Position numbers and translations under genes: made by a program. A stretch of 22,581 nucleotides of DNA from Prevotella sp. CAG:732 (lineage in GTDB: Bacteria > Bacteroidota > Bacteroidia > Bacteroidales > Bacteroidaceae): positions 89,300-111,880 of the forward strand of contig FR893264.1 in assembly GCA_000436035.1 (NCBI GenBank), given 5' to 3'. The notes beneath the pieces are model-generated. The model ran no database searches, had not been told where the DNA came from, and saw only the letters and a program-made list of their open reading frames with translations. Within the stretch, counting starts at the first letter, position 1. Every line of letters starts with the position of its first letter. Positions 8,191 to 16,616 of the stretch are shown here, in pieces.

Positions 8191-8224
8191 AGACGGATTT
8201 CCTCCTGGGAGTCCGTCTTTTTTG
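8191..8224 (+). terminator. Rho-independent terminator after menB
   Basis: AGACGGA (8191-8197) pairs with TCCGTCT (8212-8218), with more pairing possible in the loop, and six T residues follow. It ends the menaquinone operon downstream of the 22-bp repeat. Confidence 0.85.
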
Positions 8225-8318
8225 TTCTATTCCTCCTAAAAATCAACAGAATAGCTAATATCTTCTTGCTTTTTTGCATTTTTCTCTCTAAAAAACTCGC
8301 AATACCAAAATATTTTCC

Positions 8319-8326
8319 TAACTTTG
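8319..8326 (+). promoter_or_regulatory. Promoter -7 element for the PCMD-domain gene
   Basis: TAACTTTG fits TAnnTTTG and is followed by GCACCCGAAATT, identical to the start region at 303-314. The ATG is 56 bp further on. No clear -33 box. Confidence 0.72.
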
Positions 8327-8338
8327 CACCCGAAATTA

Positions 8339-8371
8339 AAAAGAAATAGAAAAGAAACAGAAAAGAAATAA
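8339..8371 (+). repeat. 11-bp purine repeat, three units, in the 5' untranslated region
   Basis: AAAAGAAATAG, AAAAGAAACAG and AAAAGAAATAA follow one another without gaps, ending 11 bp before the ATG at 8383. A-rich leaders favour translation initiation in Bacteroidota; the exact 11-bp period may be chance or a short slippage product. Confidence 0.7.
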
Positions 8372-8382
8372 AAGTTACAGTA

Positions 8383-9342
8383 ATGAAATTAAAAGTATTA
8401 GTTTCGGTTTTGACACTCAGCTCAACCATGTCAATGGCAGCACAGAGTGGCAAGTTTGTTCCATTCAAGTATGGTAACATGGACCAATGGGTAATTAGAA
8501 ATGTAAAGGAATCAGGAATTATCGGTGGTAACCAAAAGACACTCTACGAGGTAGGTCCTTCGATGACACTCAGCGGTACCACTCCTTATACCAACAAGGG
8601 CGGTTCTCCATGGGGAACTTCCAATGTGATGGCTCACGTTTCTGGCATCTACAAGACCAACTGCTCCGTTTATCGTGACACTCACGCTGGACACGGACAT
8701 TGCGCCAAGCTCGTGACCCATATCGAGAAAGTAAAGGTATTGGGACTCATCAACATCAAGGTGTTGGCAGCAGGCTCCCTCTTCCTCGGTGATGTTCGCG
8801 AGCCAATCACAGGTACCAAGGATGGTCCGAAGGCTATCAACTGGGGTATTCCTTTCACCGCCCGTCCTAAGGCTTTGAGATACGATTACAAGACTCAGCT
8901 CAGCACGAGTCCTACCCGTATCAAGCAGACAGGATTCAGTAGCGCCTCTACCGTGCAAGGTCACGACTACGCCGTCACCCTCCTCTTCCTCCAGAAGCGT
9001 CATGAGGATGCCAAGGGCAACATCACGGCTAAGCGTGTGGGCACTGTGGTAGTGAAATATGGCAAGAGTACCAGCGGATGGGTAGAGGGTGCCACCTATG
9101 AAATCCACTATGGCGACATCCGTCACATGGCAGGTTACAATGCCTCCCTCATGGGATTGCGTTCTACCGACTATGCCCGCAACAGCAAGGGCAAGAGCGT
9201 ACCTGTCAAGGAAATCGGTTGGGCTTCAGCCAATGAGACTCCGTCTCACCTCGTGCTCCAGTTCTCTTCATCACACGGCGGTGCGTTTATCGGAACACCA
9301 GGCAACACATTCTGGATTGACAACGTGGGATTGGTTTACTAA
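8383..9342 (+). CDS. Secreted PCMD-domain protein
   Basis: Exported protein of 319 residues. A signal peptide (about 1-21, ending SMAAQ) is followed by a beta-rich domain that I assign to PCMD (PF13201, putative carbohydrate metabolism domain) from its typical core LAAGSLFLGDV then INWGIPFTARPKALRYDYK at about residues 126-168, and the terminal FWIDNVGLVY. The fold is of carbohydrate-binding or jelly-roll type; the domain name rests on fold and gene context, not on a proven reaction. There is no lipobox. It has its own promoter and lies 63 bp before the outer-membrane barrel gene, without a terminator between them, so the two may be co-transcribed. No polysaccharide-utilisation genes are nearby. 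Confidence 0.8.
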   Translation: MKLKVLVSVLTLSSTMSMAAQSGKFVPFKYGNMDQWVIRNVKESGIIGGNQKTLYEVGPSMTLSGTTPYTNKGGSPWGTSNVMAHVSGIYKTNCSVYRDTHAGHGHCAKLVTHIEKVKVLGLINIKVLAAGSLFLGDVREPITGTKDGPKAINWGIPFTARPKALRYDYKTQLSTSPTRIKQTGFSSASTVQGHDYAVTLLFLQKRHEDAKGNITAKRVGTVVVKYGKSTSGWVEGATYEIHYGDIRHMAGYNASLMGLRSTDYARNSKGKSVPVKEIGWASANETPSHLVLQFSSSHGGAFIGTPGNTFWIDNVGLVY

Positions 9343-9405
9343 CCATCCCACCTCTATTATATATAAAACGCCTCCCAAGGCACTTATTGATCAACTGGTA
9401 TCATT

Positions 9406-10620
9406 ATGAAGTACTTACTTGCCATGTTCCTATGCTTCATGGTCTATCTAGCCGTAGAAGCAAGCGAGCCCAAACTCTGTTATGTCCCCGTTCCGTCTAG
9501 CGATATGGAGGCAGACTCTTCGTGGGTGAACGAATCCGCCACAAAGCAAGATACTTTGACCAAGAAAAAGTCGCTTCTGACGAGATTCTTGGACTACTTC
9601 AATGATGCCAACAAAAATAAGGAGCACAAGAAATTCGACTTCAGTATCATTGGCGGTCCACACTACAGTACCGACACCAAGTTGGGCATTGGACTCGTGG
9701 CAGCCGGTCTTTACCGTGCCAACGCCAATGACACGCTTCTTCCTCCATCCAATGTATCCCTCTTTGGCGATGTCAGCACCGTAGGTTTCTATATGCTGGG
9801 CATCCGAGGCACGCATATCTTTCCACAAGACAAGTATCGTGCCGACTACACCATCTATTTCTATTCCTTCCCCTGCAAGTTCTGGGGCATGGGATATGAC
9901 ATGGGCGATGACGACAGCAACAAGAGCGACATGAAACGATGGCAGGCACGCTTCAAGGCGAGTTTCCTCTTCCACTTGGGCGACAACCTCTACCTCGGTC
10001 CGATGGTGAGCTACGACTACGTGATTGGCAGACGCATCGAGCGTCCCGAACTGCTCAACGGCATGGACCAGCACACTTGGAACATTGGTGCCGGCTTCTC
10101 TGCCGTCTATGATACCCGTGATGTGCTCACCTATCCCCATCGAGGATTTTACATCAACCTCAGCCAGTGTTTCCGTCCGAGGTTTATGGGCAACGACTAC
10201 GCCTTCAGCACCACCGAACTACAGGTGGATGCCTACCAGCGAGTATGGAAAGGAGCCATCTTGGCAGAAGACTTCCGAACGATGCTCAACTTCGGCAATC
10301 CCTCTTGGGGCATGATGGCACTGCTCGGCAATAGCAACTCCATGCGAGGCTACTATGAGGGACGCTATCGAGACAAGCACAAGATGGAGGCGCAAGTGGA
10401 ACTTCGCCAGCACATATGGAAGCGAAACAGCCTCACCACTTGGGTAGGTGCTGGCACCGTCTTCCACAAATTCAGCGAGATGAGAAGCCGACACATCCTA
10501 CCTAATTTCGGTATCGGCTATCGCTGGGAATTCAAGAAGAATGTCAACGTCAGACTCGACTATGGATTTGGCAAGGCGGGACAAACAGGATTCCTCTTCA
10601 GTATCAACGAAGCGTTTTAA
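9406..10620 (+). CDS. BamA/TamA-type outer-membrane beta-barrel protein (surface antigen family)
   Basis: Outer-membrane barrel, 404 residues, with a signal peptide at about 1-19 and a barrel of the Bac_surface_Ag type (PF01103) filling most of the rest. The segment KFDFSIIGGPHYSTDTKLGIGLVAAGLYR (about 77-105) is the usual entry strand. AVYDTRDVLTYPHRGFYINL is the conserved mid-barrel motif, and GNSNSMRGYYEGRYRDKH resembles the loop that carries VRGY/F-R in BamA. The protein ends in phenylalanine (FLFSINEAF), the signal for BAM-assisted insertion. There are no POTRA domains, so it is not BamA itself; a single-domain relative common in Bacteroidota is the best description. Its cargo is unknown. 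Confidence 0.85.
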   Translation: MKYLLAMFLCFMVYLAVEASEPKLCYVPVPSSDMEADSSWVNESATKQDTLTKKKSLLTRFLDYFNDANKNKEHKKFDFSIIGGPHYSTDTKLGIGLVAAGLYRANANDTLLPPSNVSLFGDVSTVGFYMLGIRGTHIFPQDKYRADYTIYFYSFPCKFWGMGYDMGDDDSNKSDMKRWQARFKASFLFHLGDNLYLGPMVSYDYVIGRRIERPELLNGMDQHTWNIGAGFSAVYDTRDVLTYPHRGFYINLSQCFRPRFMGNDYAFSTTELQVDAYQRVWKGAILAEDFRTMLNFGNPSWGMMALLGNSNSMRGYYEGRYRDKHKMEAQVELRQHIWKRNSLTTWVGAGTVFHKFSEMRSRHILPNFGIGYRWEFKKNVNVRLDYGFGKAGQTGFLFSINEAF

Positions 10621-10723
10621 TTAATTAAGAATTAATAATTTGCCTAGCGCTTTTAAGCTAGAATAAGGCTGATGCCGAAACTATATGGAATCGGGCTAAT
10701 GCTATTATCATAAATCATAAAGA

Positions 10724-12460
10724 ATGAACTTCAATAATATCAAAAAGAATTTCAACAACATTCTCTACGTCTATGCGGTGATAGCCTTGATGCTACCCAA
10801 CATAGCCCTTTGCTTTACGGAGCATCTTTCTCTTTGGGCATCAGCTGCCAACATCCTCTTGCCACTCGGCATCTATGCGCTCTTGATGTCGCTCTGCAAG
10901 AAGACAGGCAAGATGGTGTGGTGGTGTTTCATCCTCATCTTCTTTGCAGCCTTCCAGCTCGTCTTGCTGTATCTTTTTGGCAAGGGAGTGATCGCTGTAG
11001 ATATGTTTCTCAATCTCGTCACCACCAACCCTGGTGAGGCGATGGAATTGCTCGACAATCTCGTGCCAGCTGTAGCAGGCGTGTTCATCGTCTATCTACC
11101 TCTGCTCATCTTGGGCATCGTGTCCATCCGTGGCAAGAAATACCCATTACTCTCCGATGCTTGGAAAAAGACTTCACGCAAGTGGGGCGTGGGCTTCGCC
11201 ATCTTGGGCTTGTTCAGCCTCATCCTCTCCTATATTCAGGTGGAGAACTACAAGATGAGAGACCAACTCTACCCTGTCAATGTATGTTACAACCTCTGCT
11301 TAGCTGTGCAGCGCAACAATGCCAGCATCAACTACCAGGAGGCGAGCAAGAACTTCAAGTTTGATGCCAAGCCAAGCTATCAGGATGCTACTTCTGATAG
11401 CCATTTAGCCGACTCCACCGAAATCTATGTGATGGTGATAGGCGAGACGGCGAGAGCACACAACTTCAGCCTCTACGGCTATAAGCGAGACACCAATCCG
11501 TTGCTTAGCAAGACCGAAGGATTGATGATCTTTGACAAGGCAACTACTCAGTCGAACACCACTCACAAGAGTGTGCCGATGCTTCTATCGCAAGTATCAG
11601 CCGACAATTTCGAGAATCTCTTCCATGAGAAAGGTATCCTCGCCGCCTTCCGAGAGGCAGGATTCCATACCGTCTTCGTCAGCAACCAATTGCCCAACCA
11701 CTCGTTCATCGACTTCCTAGGCGAGCAAGCCAACGAGTGGGCATTCATCAAGACTGGAGATTGCAACGAGGCTTTCACCAAGGCTTACGGAAGTAAGACC
11801 CTCCAAGTGAAGGCAGACAAGAATGGAAACATCTATGATGCCGAATTGCTCCCTATCCTCGACAAGGTATTGAGCAAGAAATACAAGAAACTCTTCGTCG
11901 TGCTCCACACCTATGGTTCCCACTTCAACTATATGGAGCGTTACCCTAGGGAGATGGCTTACTTCAAGCCTGACACCCACAGCGATGCCAAGGTAGAGAA
12001 TCGCCGAGACCTCGTCAATGCCTATGACAATACCATTCGCTATACCGACTACGTATTGCACAGTGTGATAGAGAGACTCCAAAAGCAAGGTGGACTGAGT
12101 GCGATGCTCTATACGAGCGACCACGGCGAGAACATCTTTGATGACAGTCGCAAACTCTTCCTCCATGCCTCGCCACGAGCATCGAGATACGAGCTAGAAG
12201 TACCATTCTTGATTTGGACTTCCAAGAGATACGACCAGACATTCCCTACAAGGAAGAACGCACTGAGCGTCAATCAGCACAAGAATGTACAAAGCAGCCG
12301 CTCTGCCTTCCACACCATGCTCGGCATCGGTGGCATCAATACTCGCTATCGCAACGACCATCAATCGTTGGCTAGCGATAGATACAAGGAAGAGCCTCTG
12401 CTCTATCTCAACGACCACGACGAGGCGATACCACAAGCCGACTGCGGATTTGAAAAATAA
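10724..12460 (+). CDS. EptA/CptA-type phosphoethanolamine transferase (sulfatase fold)
   Basis: Inner-membrane enzyme of 578 residues with five predicted helices (about 1-180) and a periplasmic alkaline-phosphatase/sulfatase-fold domain (about 225-560, PF00884). Seen: VIGETARAHNFSLYGYKRDTNP, with Glu241 as expected zinc ligand; NTTHKSVP at 278-285, which contains the expected nucleophilic threonine (Thr279 or Thr280); HTYGSHFNY; and DHGEN at 466-470, where Asp466 and His467 complete the zinc site. The family moves phosphoethanolamine from phosphatidylethanolamine to lipid A or the LPS core, which affects polymyxin resistance. Acceptor and any role in resistance are inference. The 103-bp gap before it holds a weak stem (CTAGC / GCTAG) and no clear promoter. 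Confidence 0.85.
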   Translation: MNFNNIKKNFNNILYVYAVIALMLPNIALCFTEHLSLWASAANILLPLGIYALLMSLCKKTGKMVWWCFILIFFAAFQLVLLYLFGKGVIAVDMFLNLVTTNPGEAMELLDNLVPAVAGVFIVYLPLLILGIVSIRGKKYPLLSDAWKKTSRKWGVGFAILGLFSLILSYIQVENYKMRDQLYPVNVCYNLCLAVQRNNASINYQEASKNFKFDAKPSYQDATSDSHLADSTEIYVMVIGETARAHNFSLYGYKRDTNPLLSKTEGLMIFDKATTQSNTTHKSVPMLLSQVSADNFENLFHEKGILAAFREAGFHTVFVSNQLPNHSFIDFLGEQANEWAFIKTGDCNEAFTKAYGSKTLQVKADKNGNIYDAELLPILDKVLSKKYKKLFVVLHTYGSHFNYMERYPREMAYFKPDTHSDAKVENRRDLVNAYDNTIRYTDYVLHSVIERLQKQGGLSAMLYTSDHGENIFDDSRKLFLHASPRASRYELEVPFLIWTSKRYDQTFPTRKNALSVNQHKNVQSSRSAFHTMLGIGGINTRYRNDHQSLASDRYKEEPLLYLNDHDEAIPQADCGFEK

Positions 12461-12494
12461 TCAACTTTTTTCGCCGTATTTAAGAAAAAAGTAG

Positions 12495-12502
12495 TACCTT
12501 TG
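12495..12502 (+). promoter_or_regulatory. Promoter -7 element for the epimerase-OPT-TlpA unit
   Basis: TACCTTTG fits TAnnTTTG, 34 bp after the preceding stop and 66 bp before the next ATG. A -33 TTTG is not evident. A dyad starts at its last base. Confidence 0.75.
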
Positions 12503-12536
12503 CCCTTGATAATGTCAAAATGACATTTTCAAGGGC
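12502..12536 (+). promoter_or_regulatory. Strong hairpin at the transcription start
   Basis: GCCCTTGA (12502-12509) pairs with TCAAGGGC (12529-12536), and the inner arms ATGTCA (12512-12517) and TGACAT (12521-12526) pair around AAA. That is 14 base pairs in a 35-nt dyad beginning at the last base of the -7 box. It could be a 5'-end mRNA stabiliser, an operator, or, with the T-rich stretch after it, a weak terminator for the upstream gene. Confidence 0.85.
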
Positions 12537-12568
12537 TTTATTATAACTTAAAACAAAAGACAAAAACA

Positions 12569-13441
12569 ATGGAACTAATCAAAAACGACCAGCTCACCTT
12601 GGAGATTTCTTCACTGGGAGCAGAACTTCAGAGCATCAAGGATGCCAATGGTAATGAATATCTTTGGGATGGTGACGAGCAATACTGGAACCGCCACTCT
12701 CCTATCCTCTTCCCTATCGTTTGCGGTGTGTGGAACGACACCTATCGCATCGACGGAACCGAATATCACCTCTCTCGCCATGGCTTCGCCCGTGACACAG
12801 AGTTCCAGTTGGTAGGCAAGACTGCCGACCGTCTCACCTTTGCCCTCATCGACAACGAGGAGACCTTGAAGAACTATCCATATCACTTCAATCTTGCCGT
12901 TTCCTATCGTTTGGAAGGCAATGAGATTCACGTCATCTGGCACGTGGAGAACACCGATGACAAGGAAATTTTCTTCCAGGTAGGTGGTCACCCAGCATTC
13001 CTCGTACCAGGTTGCAAGAAGGGCGAGGAGATGAAGGCAACACTGAAGCTCGACAACGAGGCTCCTGTTCGCCTCTTCGGCAACGTGGGTGGTTGCATCG
13101 ACCGCCAGGCTAAGGAGACCGTGGAGACAGACAAGGGCATCTGGGAAGTTGACGAGCAGACCTTCGCCGACGATGCTGTCATCTTCGACAAGAGTCAGGT
13201 GAAGCAAGTGACACTCCTCAACGAAAAGGGTGAGCCACACGTCACATTGGAATTCAAGACCCCTTGTGTCGGCATCTGGAACCCAACAGGCAAGCACGCC
13301 CCATTCATCTGCATCGAACCTTGGTATGGCATCAGCGATTGGGCTGAGTTTGACGGCGAGTTCAAGGACAAGTACTTGATGAATCGCTTGCAACCAGGGG
13401 CTAGCTTCATGAGTGAGTACATCATTCGCATCGAGAAATAA
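12569..13441 (+). CDS. Aldose 1-epimerase-like protein (LacX/YeaD type)
   Basis: Cytosolic protein of 290 residues with the galactose-mutarotase-like fold. Seen: PILFPIVCGVWNDTYRIDG, LSRHGFARDTEF with a candidate active-site histidine, GGHPAFLVPG with the second conserved histidine, and the C-terminal VGIWNPTGKHAPFICIEPWYG. This is the pattern of the LacX/YeaD-like branch, whose members interconvert sugar anomers or hexose-6-phosphate anomers. The exact sugar is unknown, and galM is avoided because it differs from the true GalM branch. It is first in an apparent operon, with the OPT transporter 32 bp downstream, and is preceded by the hairpin promoter. Confidence 0.85.
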   Translation: MELIKNDQLTLEISSLGAELQSIKDANGNEYLWDGDEQYWNRHSPILFPIVCGVWNDTYRIDGTEYHLSRHGFARDTEFQLVGKTADRLTFALIDNEETLKNYPYHFNLAVSYRLEGNEIHVIWHVENTDDKEIFFQVGGHPAFLVPGCKKGEEMKATLKLDNEAPVRLFGNVGGCIDRQAKETVETDKGIWEVDEQTFADDAVIFDKSQVKQVTLLNEKGEPHVTLEFKTPCVGIWNPTGKHAPFICIEPWYGISDWAEFDGEFKDKYLMNRLQPGASFMSEYIIRIEK

Positions 13442-13473
13442 GTCATAACATCAAACATACAAAAGACTAAAGA

Positions 13474-15459
13474 ATGGAAAATAACGAAAAAGAAAACTTG
13501 CAACTCCCAGAGAACGCCTTCCGTGAACTAAAGGACGGCGAGGAGTACAAGCCTCTGATGTCACCCGACAAGGTGTATCCGGAGGTTAACTTCTGGTCAG
13601 TGACCTGGGGTATCGTGATGGCAGTCATCTTCTCTGCCGCAGCCGCCTATCTCGGCTTGAAAGTAGGACAGGTATTCGAGGCAGCCATCCCTATCGCCAT
13701 CATCGCCGTAGGAGTGAGCACTGCCACCAAGCGCAACAAGGCGTTGGGCGAGAATGTCATTATTCAGAGCATCGGTGCTTGTTCTGGTGCCGTGGTAGCA
13801 GGAGCCATCTTCACCTTGCCAGCCATCTACATCCTTCAGGCAAAGTATCCAGAGATGACGACCTCTTTCATCAAGATATTCATGGCATCGGCTCTCGGTG
13901 GTGTGCTTGGCATTCTCTTTCTGATTCCATTCCGCAAATATTTCGTGAGCGACATGCACGGCAAGTATCCGTTCCCTGAGGCTACTGCCACCACACAAGT
14001 GCTCGTGAGCGGTGCCAAGGGTGGCGACCAAGCCAAACCTTTGCTCATCGCCGGACTGGTGGGTGGTCTCTACGACTTCATCGTGGCGAGCCTCGGTTGG
14101 TGGAACGAGAACTTCACGAGCCGTGTTGTCGGTTGGGGATGTGACTTGGCTGACAAGGCAAAGCTCGTCTTCAAGGTGAACACGGGTGCCGCCGTACTTG
14201 GTCTGGGCTATATCATCGGCTTGAAATATGCCTTCTACACCTGCTTGGGTTCTCTCGTCGTATGGTGGTTGATTGTACCGGGTATGAGCATCATCTTCCA
14301 CGACTCCGTACTCAATGCTTGGGATCCTAGCATCACGGCTACCGTGGGAGCGATGGCTCCAGAGGAAATCTTCAAGGCTTACGCTCGCAGCATCGGCATC
14401 GGTGGTATCGCCATGGCTGGTATCATCGGTATCATCAAGAGCTGGGGCATCATCAAGAGTGCCGTAGGCTTGGCTGCCAAAGAGTTGAAGGGCAAGAGTG
14501 CCGTCGATGAGAACGTAAAGCGCACGCAGCGTGACATCTCTTTCAAGATTATCGCCATCGGTTCATTGGTTTGCATCCTCGTCACCTTCCTCTTCTTCTG
14601 GTTTGGTGTGATGGATGGCAACCTTCTCTTCGCCATCATCGCCATCTTGCTCGTGGCAGCTATCGCCTTCCTCTTCACCACAGTGGCAGCCAATGCCATT
14701 GCCATCGTGGGCAGCAACCCTGTATCAGGCATGACGCTGATGACCCTCATCTTCGCTTCCGTCGTGATGGTGGCTGTAGGTCTGAAAGGCTCAGGCGGTA
14801 TGTTGGCAGCCTTGATCATGGGTGGTGTCGTTTGTACGGCTCTGTCTGTGGCAGGCTCTTTCATCACCGACCTCAAGATAGGTTACTGGCTCGGTACTAC
14901 CCCTAAGAAGCAAGAGGGATGGAAGTTCCTCGGCACCTTGGTCAGTGCTGCTACCGTAGGCGGCGTGATGATGCTCTTGAACGAGACTTACGGATTTGCT
15001 TCTGGTTCCTTGGCTGCTCCTCAGGCGAACGCGATGGCTGCGGTCATCGACCCATTGATGAACGGTGTGGGAGCTCCTTGGATTCTCTATGGCATCGGTG
15101 CCATCATCGCCATCGTGCTCACCTACTTCAAGATTCCTGCCCTGGCATTCGCCCTGGGTATGTTCATCCCGTTGGAGTTGAACGTTCCTCTCTTGGTCGG
15201 TGGTGCCGTCAACTGGTATGTCACCTCTCGTAGCAAGGATGCCAAGGTGAACAGCGAACGTGGCGAGAAGGGTACACTCATCGCCAGTGGTTTCATTGCC
15301 GGTGGAGCCTTGATGGGCGTAGTCAGCGCACTGCTCAAGTTTGGTGGCATCGAGGCGTCTATCGCCGATAGTTGGTGGGCTAACCCAATGTCGGAGGTTT
15401 GCTCGCTCATCGCCTACATTCTCTTGATTGGTTTCTTCGTGAGAGCCACCAAGAAATAG
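13474..15459 (+). CDS. OPT-family oligopeptide transporter
   Basis: Polytopic inner-membrane protein of 661 residues with about 15-16 hydrophobic segments, family OPT (PF03169). Seen: the opening SVTWGIVMAVIFSAAAAYLGLK, then GAIFTLPAIYIL, FRKYFVSDMHGKYPFPEATAT, the conserved NPVSGMT and the late LALGMFIPLELNVPLLVGG. The motifs and length match the bacterial branch of putative OPT transporters found widely in Bacteroidota. Family members import oligopeptides or metal chelates by proton symport; the substrate here is not known. It sits between the epimerase and a thioredoxin-like protein with short gaps (32 and 53 bp), so one transcript is likely. Confidence 0.93.
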   Translation: MENNEKENLQLPENAFRELKDGEEYKPLMSPDKVYPEVNFWSVTWGIVMAVIFSAAAAYLGLKVGQVFEAAIPIAIIAVGVSTATKRNKALGENVIIQSIGACSGAVVAGAIFTLPAIYILQAKYPEMTTSFIKIFMASALGGVLGILFLIPFRKYFVSDMHGKYPFPEATATTQVLVSGAKGGDQAKPLLIAGLVGGLYDFIVASLGWWNENFTSRVVGWGCDLADKAKLVFKVNTGAAVLGLGYIIGLKYAFYTCLGSLVVWWLIVPGMSIIFHDSVLNAWDPSITATVGAMAPEEIFKAYARSIGIGGIAMAGIIGIIKSWGIIKSAVGLAAKELKGKSAVDENVKRTQRDISFKIIAIGSLVCILVTFLFFWFGVMDGNLLFAIIAILLVAAIAFLFTTVAANAIAIVGSNPVSGMTLMTLIFASVVMVAVGLKGSGGMLAALIMGGVVCTALSVAGSFITDLKIGYWLGTTPKKQEGWKFLGTLVSAATVGGVMMLLNETYGFASGSLAAPQANAMAAVIDPLMNGVGAPWILYGIGAIIAIVLTYFKIPALAFALGMFIPLELNVPLLVGGAVNWYVTSRSKDAKVNSERGEKGTLIASGFIAGGALMGVVSALLKFGGIEASIADSWWANPMSEVCSLIAYILLIGFFVRATKK

Positions 15460-15512
15460 CATTTACACCTTATTATATATAAGGGAAGACAAAAACTTAA
15501 TTTTATAGAAAG

Positions 15513-16481
15513 ATGAAAAGAACCATATTGTCATTGATGCTCCTAGCCGTTGGATTGCTAGGAGCACAGGCACAAGGCACAGAAGACCTCGATGCCAAAT
15601 ACACCAAGGGATTGTTGCCAGTAGGAACCACTGCTCCCGACTTCGTCATCAAGAAAGCCAAGGAAAATCAGCCAGCCCTTTCCCTATCCGACTATCGCAC
15701 CCATCAAGAGGGTTCACTCCAACGTCCGGGTTGCTACGTTCTCCTCGACTTTTGGGCAACTTGGTGTCCTGACTGTCGCAAGGAGATACCTACAGTAAAG
15801 GAAATCTACAAGAACTACAAAAACAAGGTGAAGCTCATCGGCGTGTCTTTCGATACCGATAAGGACAAGTTGAAAGAGTTCCGCAATAGCAACGAGATCA
15901 AGTGGACGATGTATTGCGAGGGAAAGAAGTGGAAGGAAACCAACATTTCGAAGGCTTACAACATCCAGTGGATTCCTACTATGTATCTCATCGACCCTGA
16001 AGGCAAGGTAGCCTATACAACCGTGGTTGCCGAGAACATGGTAAAGAAACTGGCAGAGCTAGATGCCGCAGGCAAACTTGCAGAATACATGAAAAAGCCA
16101 GAGTTTCCTGGTGGCATGAAAGCATGGACCAAGGCGATGGACGAGAGTATCAGTTATCCAGAGATAGCCTCCAAGTATCAGGCTGAAGCCAAGATCAAGA
16201 TTTCATTCCAGATAGACAAGGAAGGCAATATGCAGAACATCGAGGTGAAGAACTACGAGGGCAATCGCCTCTCAGGAGCCGCCTACGACAAGCTATCCTA
16301 CCAAGAGAAGCAAGATGCAGAGATTGCCGTAAAGACCGCCTTCTCACAAGCCGCTCTCCAAGCTCTACAGAAGTTGTCTGCCATCAAGTGGACACCTGGC
16401 ACGGAAAGAGGCAAGGCACTCACCGTCAACCATAGCATCAGCTATCGCTTCCATCTGCCAAAAACAGCGTTAAAGAAGTAA
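15513..16481 (+). CDS. Exported TlpA-like thioredoxin fused to a TonB C-terminal domain
   Basis: Exported protein of 322 residues. Residues 1-20 form a signal peptide ending AQAQ. A TlpA/ResA-type thioredoxin domain (about 35-180) carries WCPDC, with Cys85 and Cys88 as the redox pair, and the cis-proline segment WIPTMYLID. From FPGGMKAWTKAMDESISYPEIA (about 199) to the end is a TonB C-terminal domain (IKISFQIDKEGNMQNIEV, then IKWTPGTERGKAL), the form seen in energy transducers, but there is no membrane anchor or proline-rich spacer beyond the signal peptide. In the periplasm it could reduce or oxidise cysteines while binding a receptor TonB box or a similar peptide; this is inference. It is last in the epimerase-OPT unit. 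Confidence 0.87.
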   Translation: MKRTILSLMLLAVGLLGAQAQGTEDLDAKYTKGLLPVGTTAPDFVIKKAKENQPALSLSDYRTHQEGSLQRPGCYVLLDFWATWCPDCRKEIPTVKEIYKNYKNKVKLIGVSFDTDKDKLKEFRNSNEIKWTMYCEGKKWKETNISKAYNIQWIPTMYLIDPEGKVAYTTVVAENMVKKLAELDAAGKLAEYMKKPEFPGGMKAWTKAMDESISYPEIASKYQAEAKIKISFQIDKEGNMQNIEVKNYEGNRLSGAAYDKLSYQEKQDAEIAVKTAFSQAALQALQKLSAIKWTPGTERGKALTVNHSISYRFHLPKTALKK

Positions 16482-16515
16482 TTTTCGCTTAAAAGAGCAG
16501 AAAATTGAGAAAATA

Positions 16516-16547
16516 TTTGGAGATTTCAAATAAACGTCTTATCTTTG
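16516..16547 (+). promoter_or_regulatory. Promoter for ssrA
   Basis: TTTG at 16516-16519 and TATCTTTG at 16540-16547, separated by 20 bp, form a complete Bacteroidota promoter about 70 bp before the mature tmRNA. Confidence 0.85.
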
Positions 16548-16603
16548 CATCCCAATTATCACGGAAACGTGGTTTTTGGGATGTATTTTCTCATCAAGAG
16601 AAA
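16548..16603 (+). promoter_or_regulatory. Structured ssrA leader with two hairpins
   Basis: CATCCCAA (16548-16555) pairs with TTGGGATG (16576-16583). Inside it, CACG (16560-16563) and CGTG (16568-16571) close a GAAA tetraloop. A second hairpin, TTTCTC / GAGAAA (16587-16603), follows. These would form the 5' leader that is removed during tmRNA maturation. The first starts at the base after the -7 box, as at 12502. Confidence 0.75.
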
Positions 16604-16616
16604 GTTGTAAGGATTC

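Noticed and set aside
8109..8480. Minus-strand frame of 123 codons over the gap before the PCMD gene
   Set aside because: It crosses the terminator and the promoter, consists largely of hydrophobic translation of A-rich DNA, and overlaps the real start of the PCMD gene.
10621..10723. Terminator or promoter before the phosphoethanolamine transferase
   Set aside because: The CTAGC/GCTAG stem is only 5 bp without a T tract, and ATAATTTG misses the TA of the -7 consensus.
12611..13393. 260-codon minus-strand frame inside the epimerase gene
   Set aside because: It is an antisense shadow of a gene with clear family motifs.
14791..15462. 223-codon minus-strand frame opposite the OPT transporter
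   Set aside because: It is antisense to the conserved membrane protein, with low-complexity histidine-, aspartate- and threonine-rich content and no promoter.
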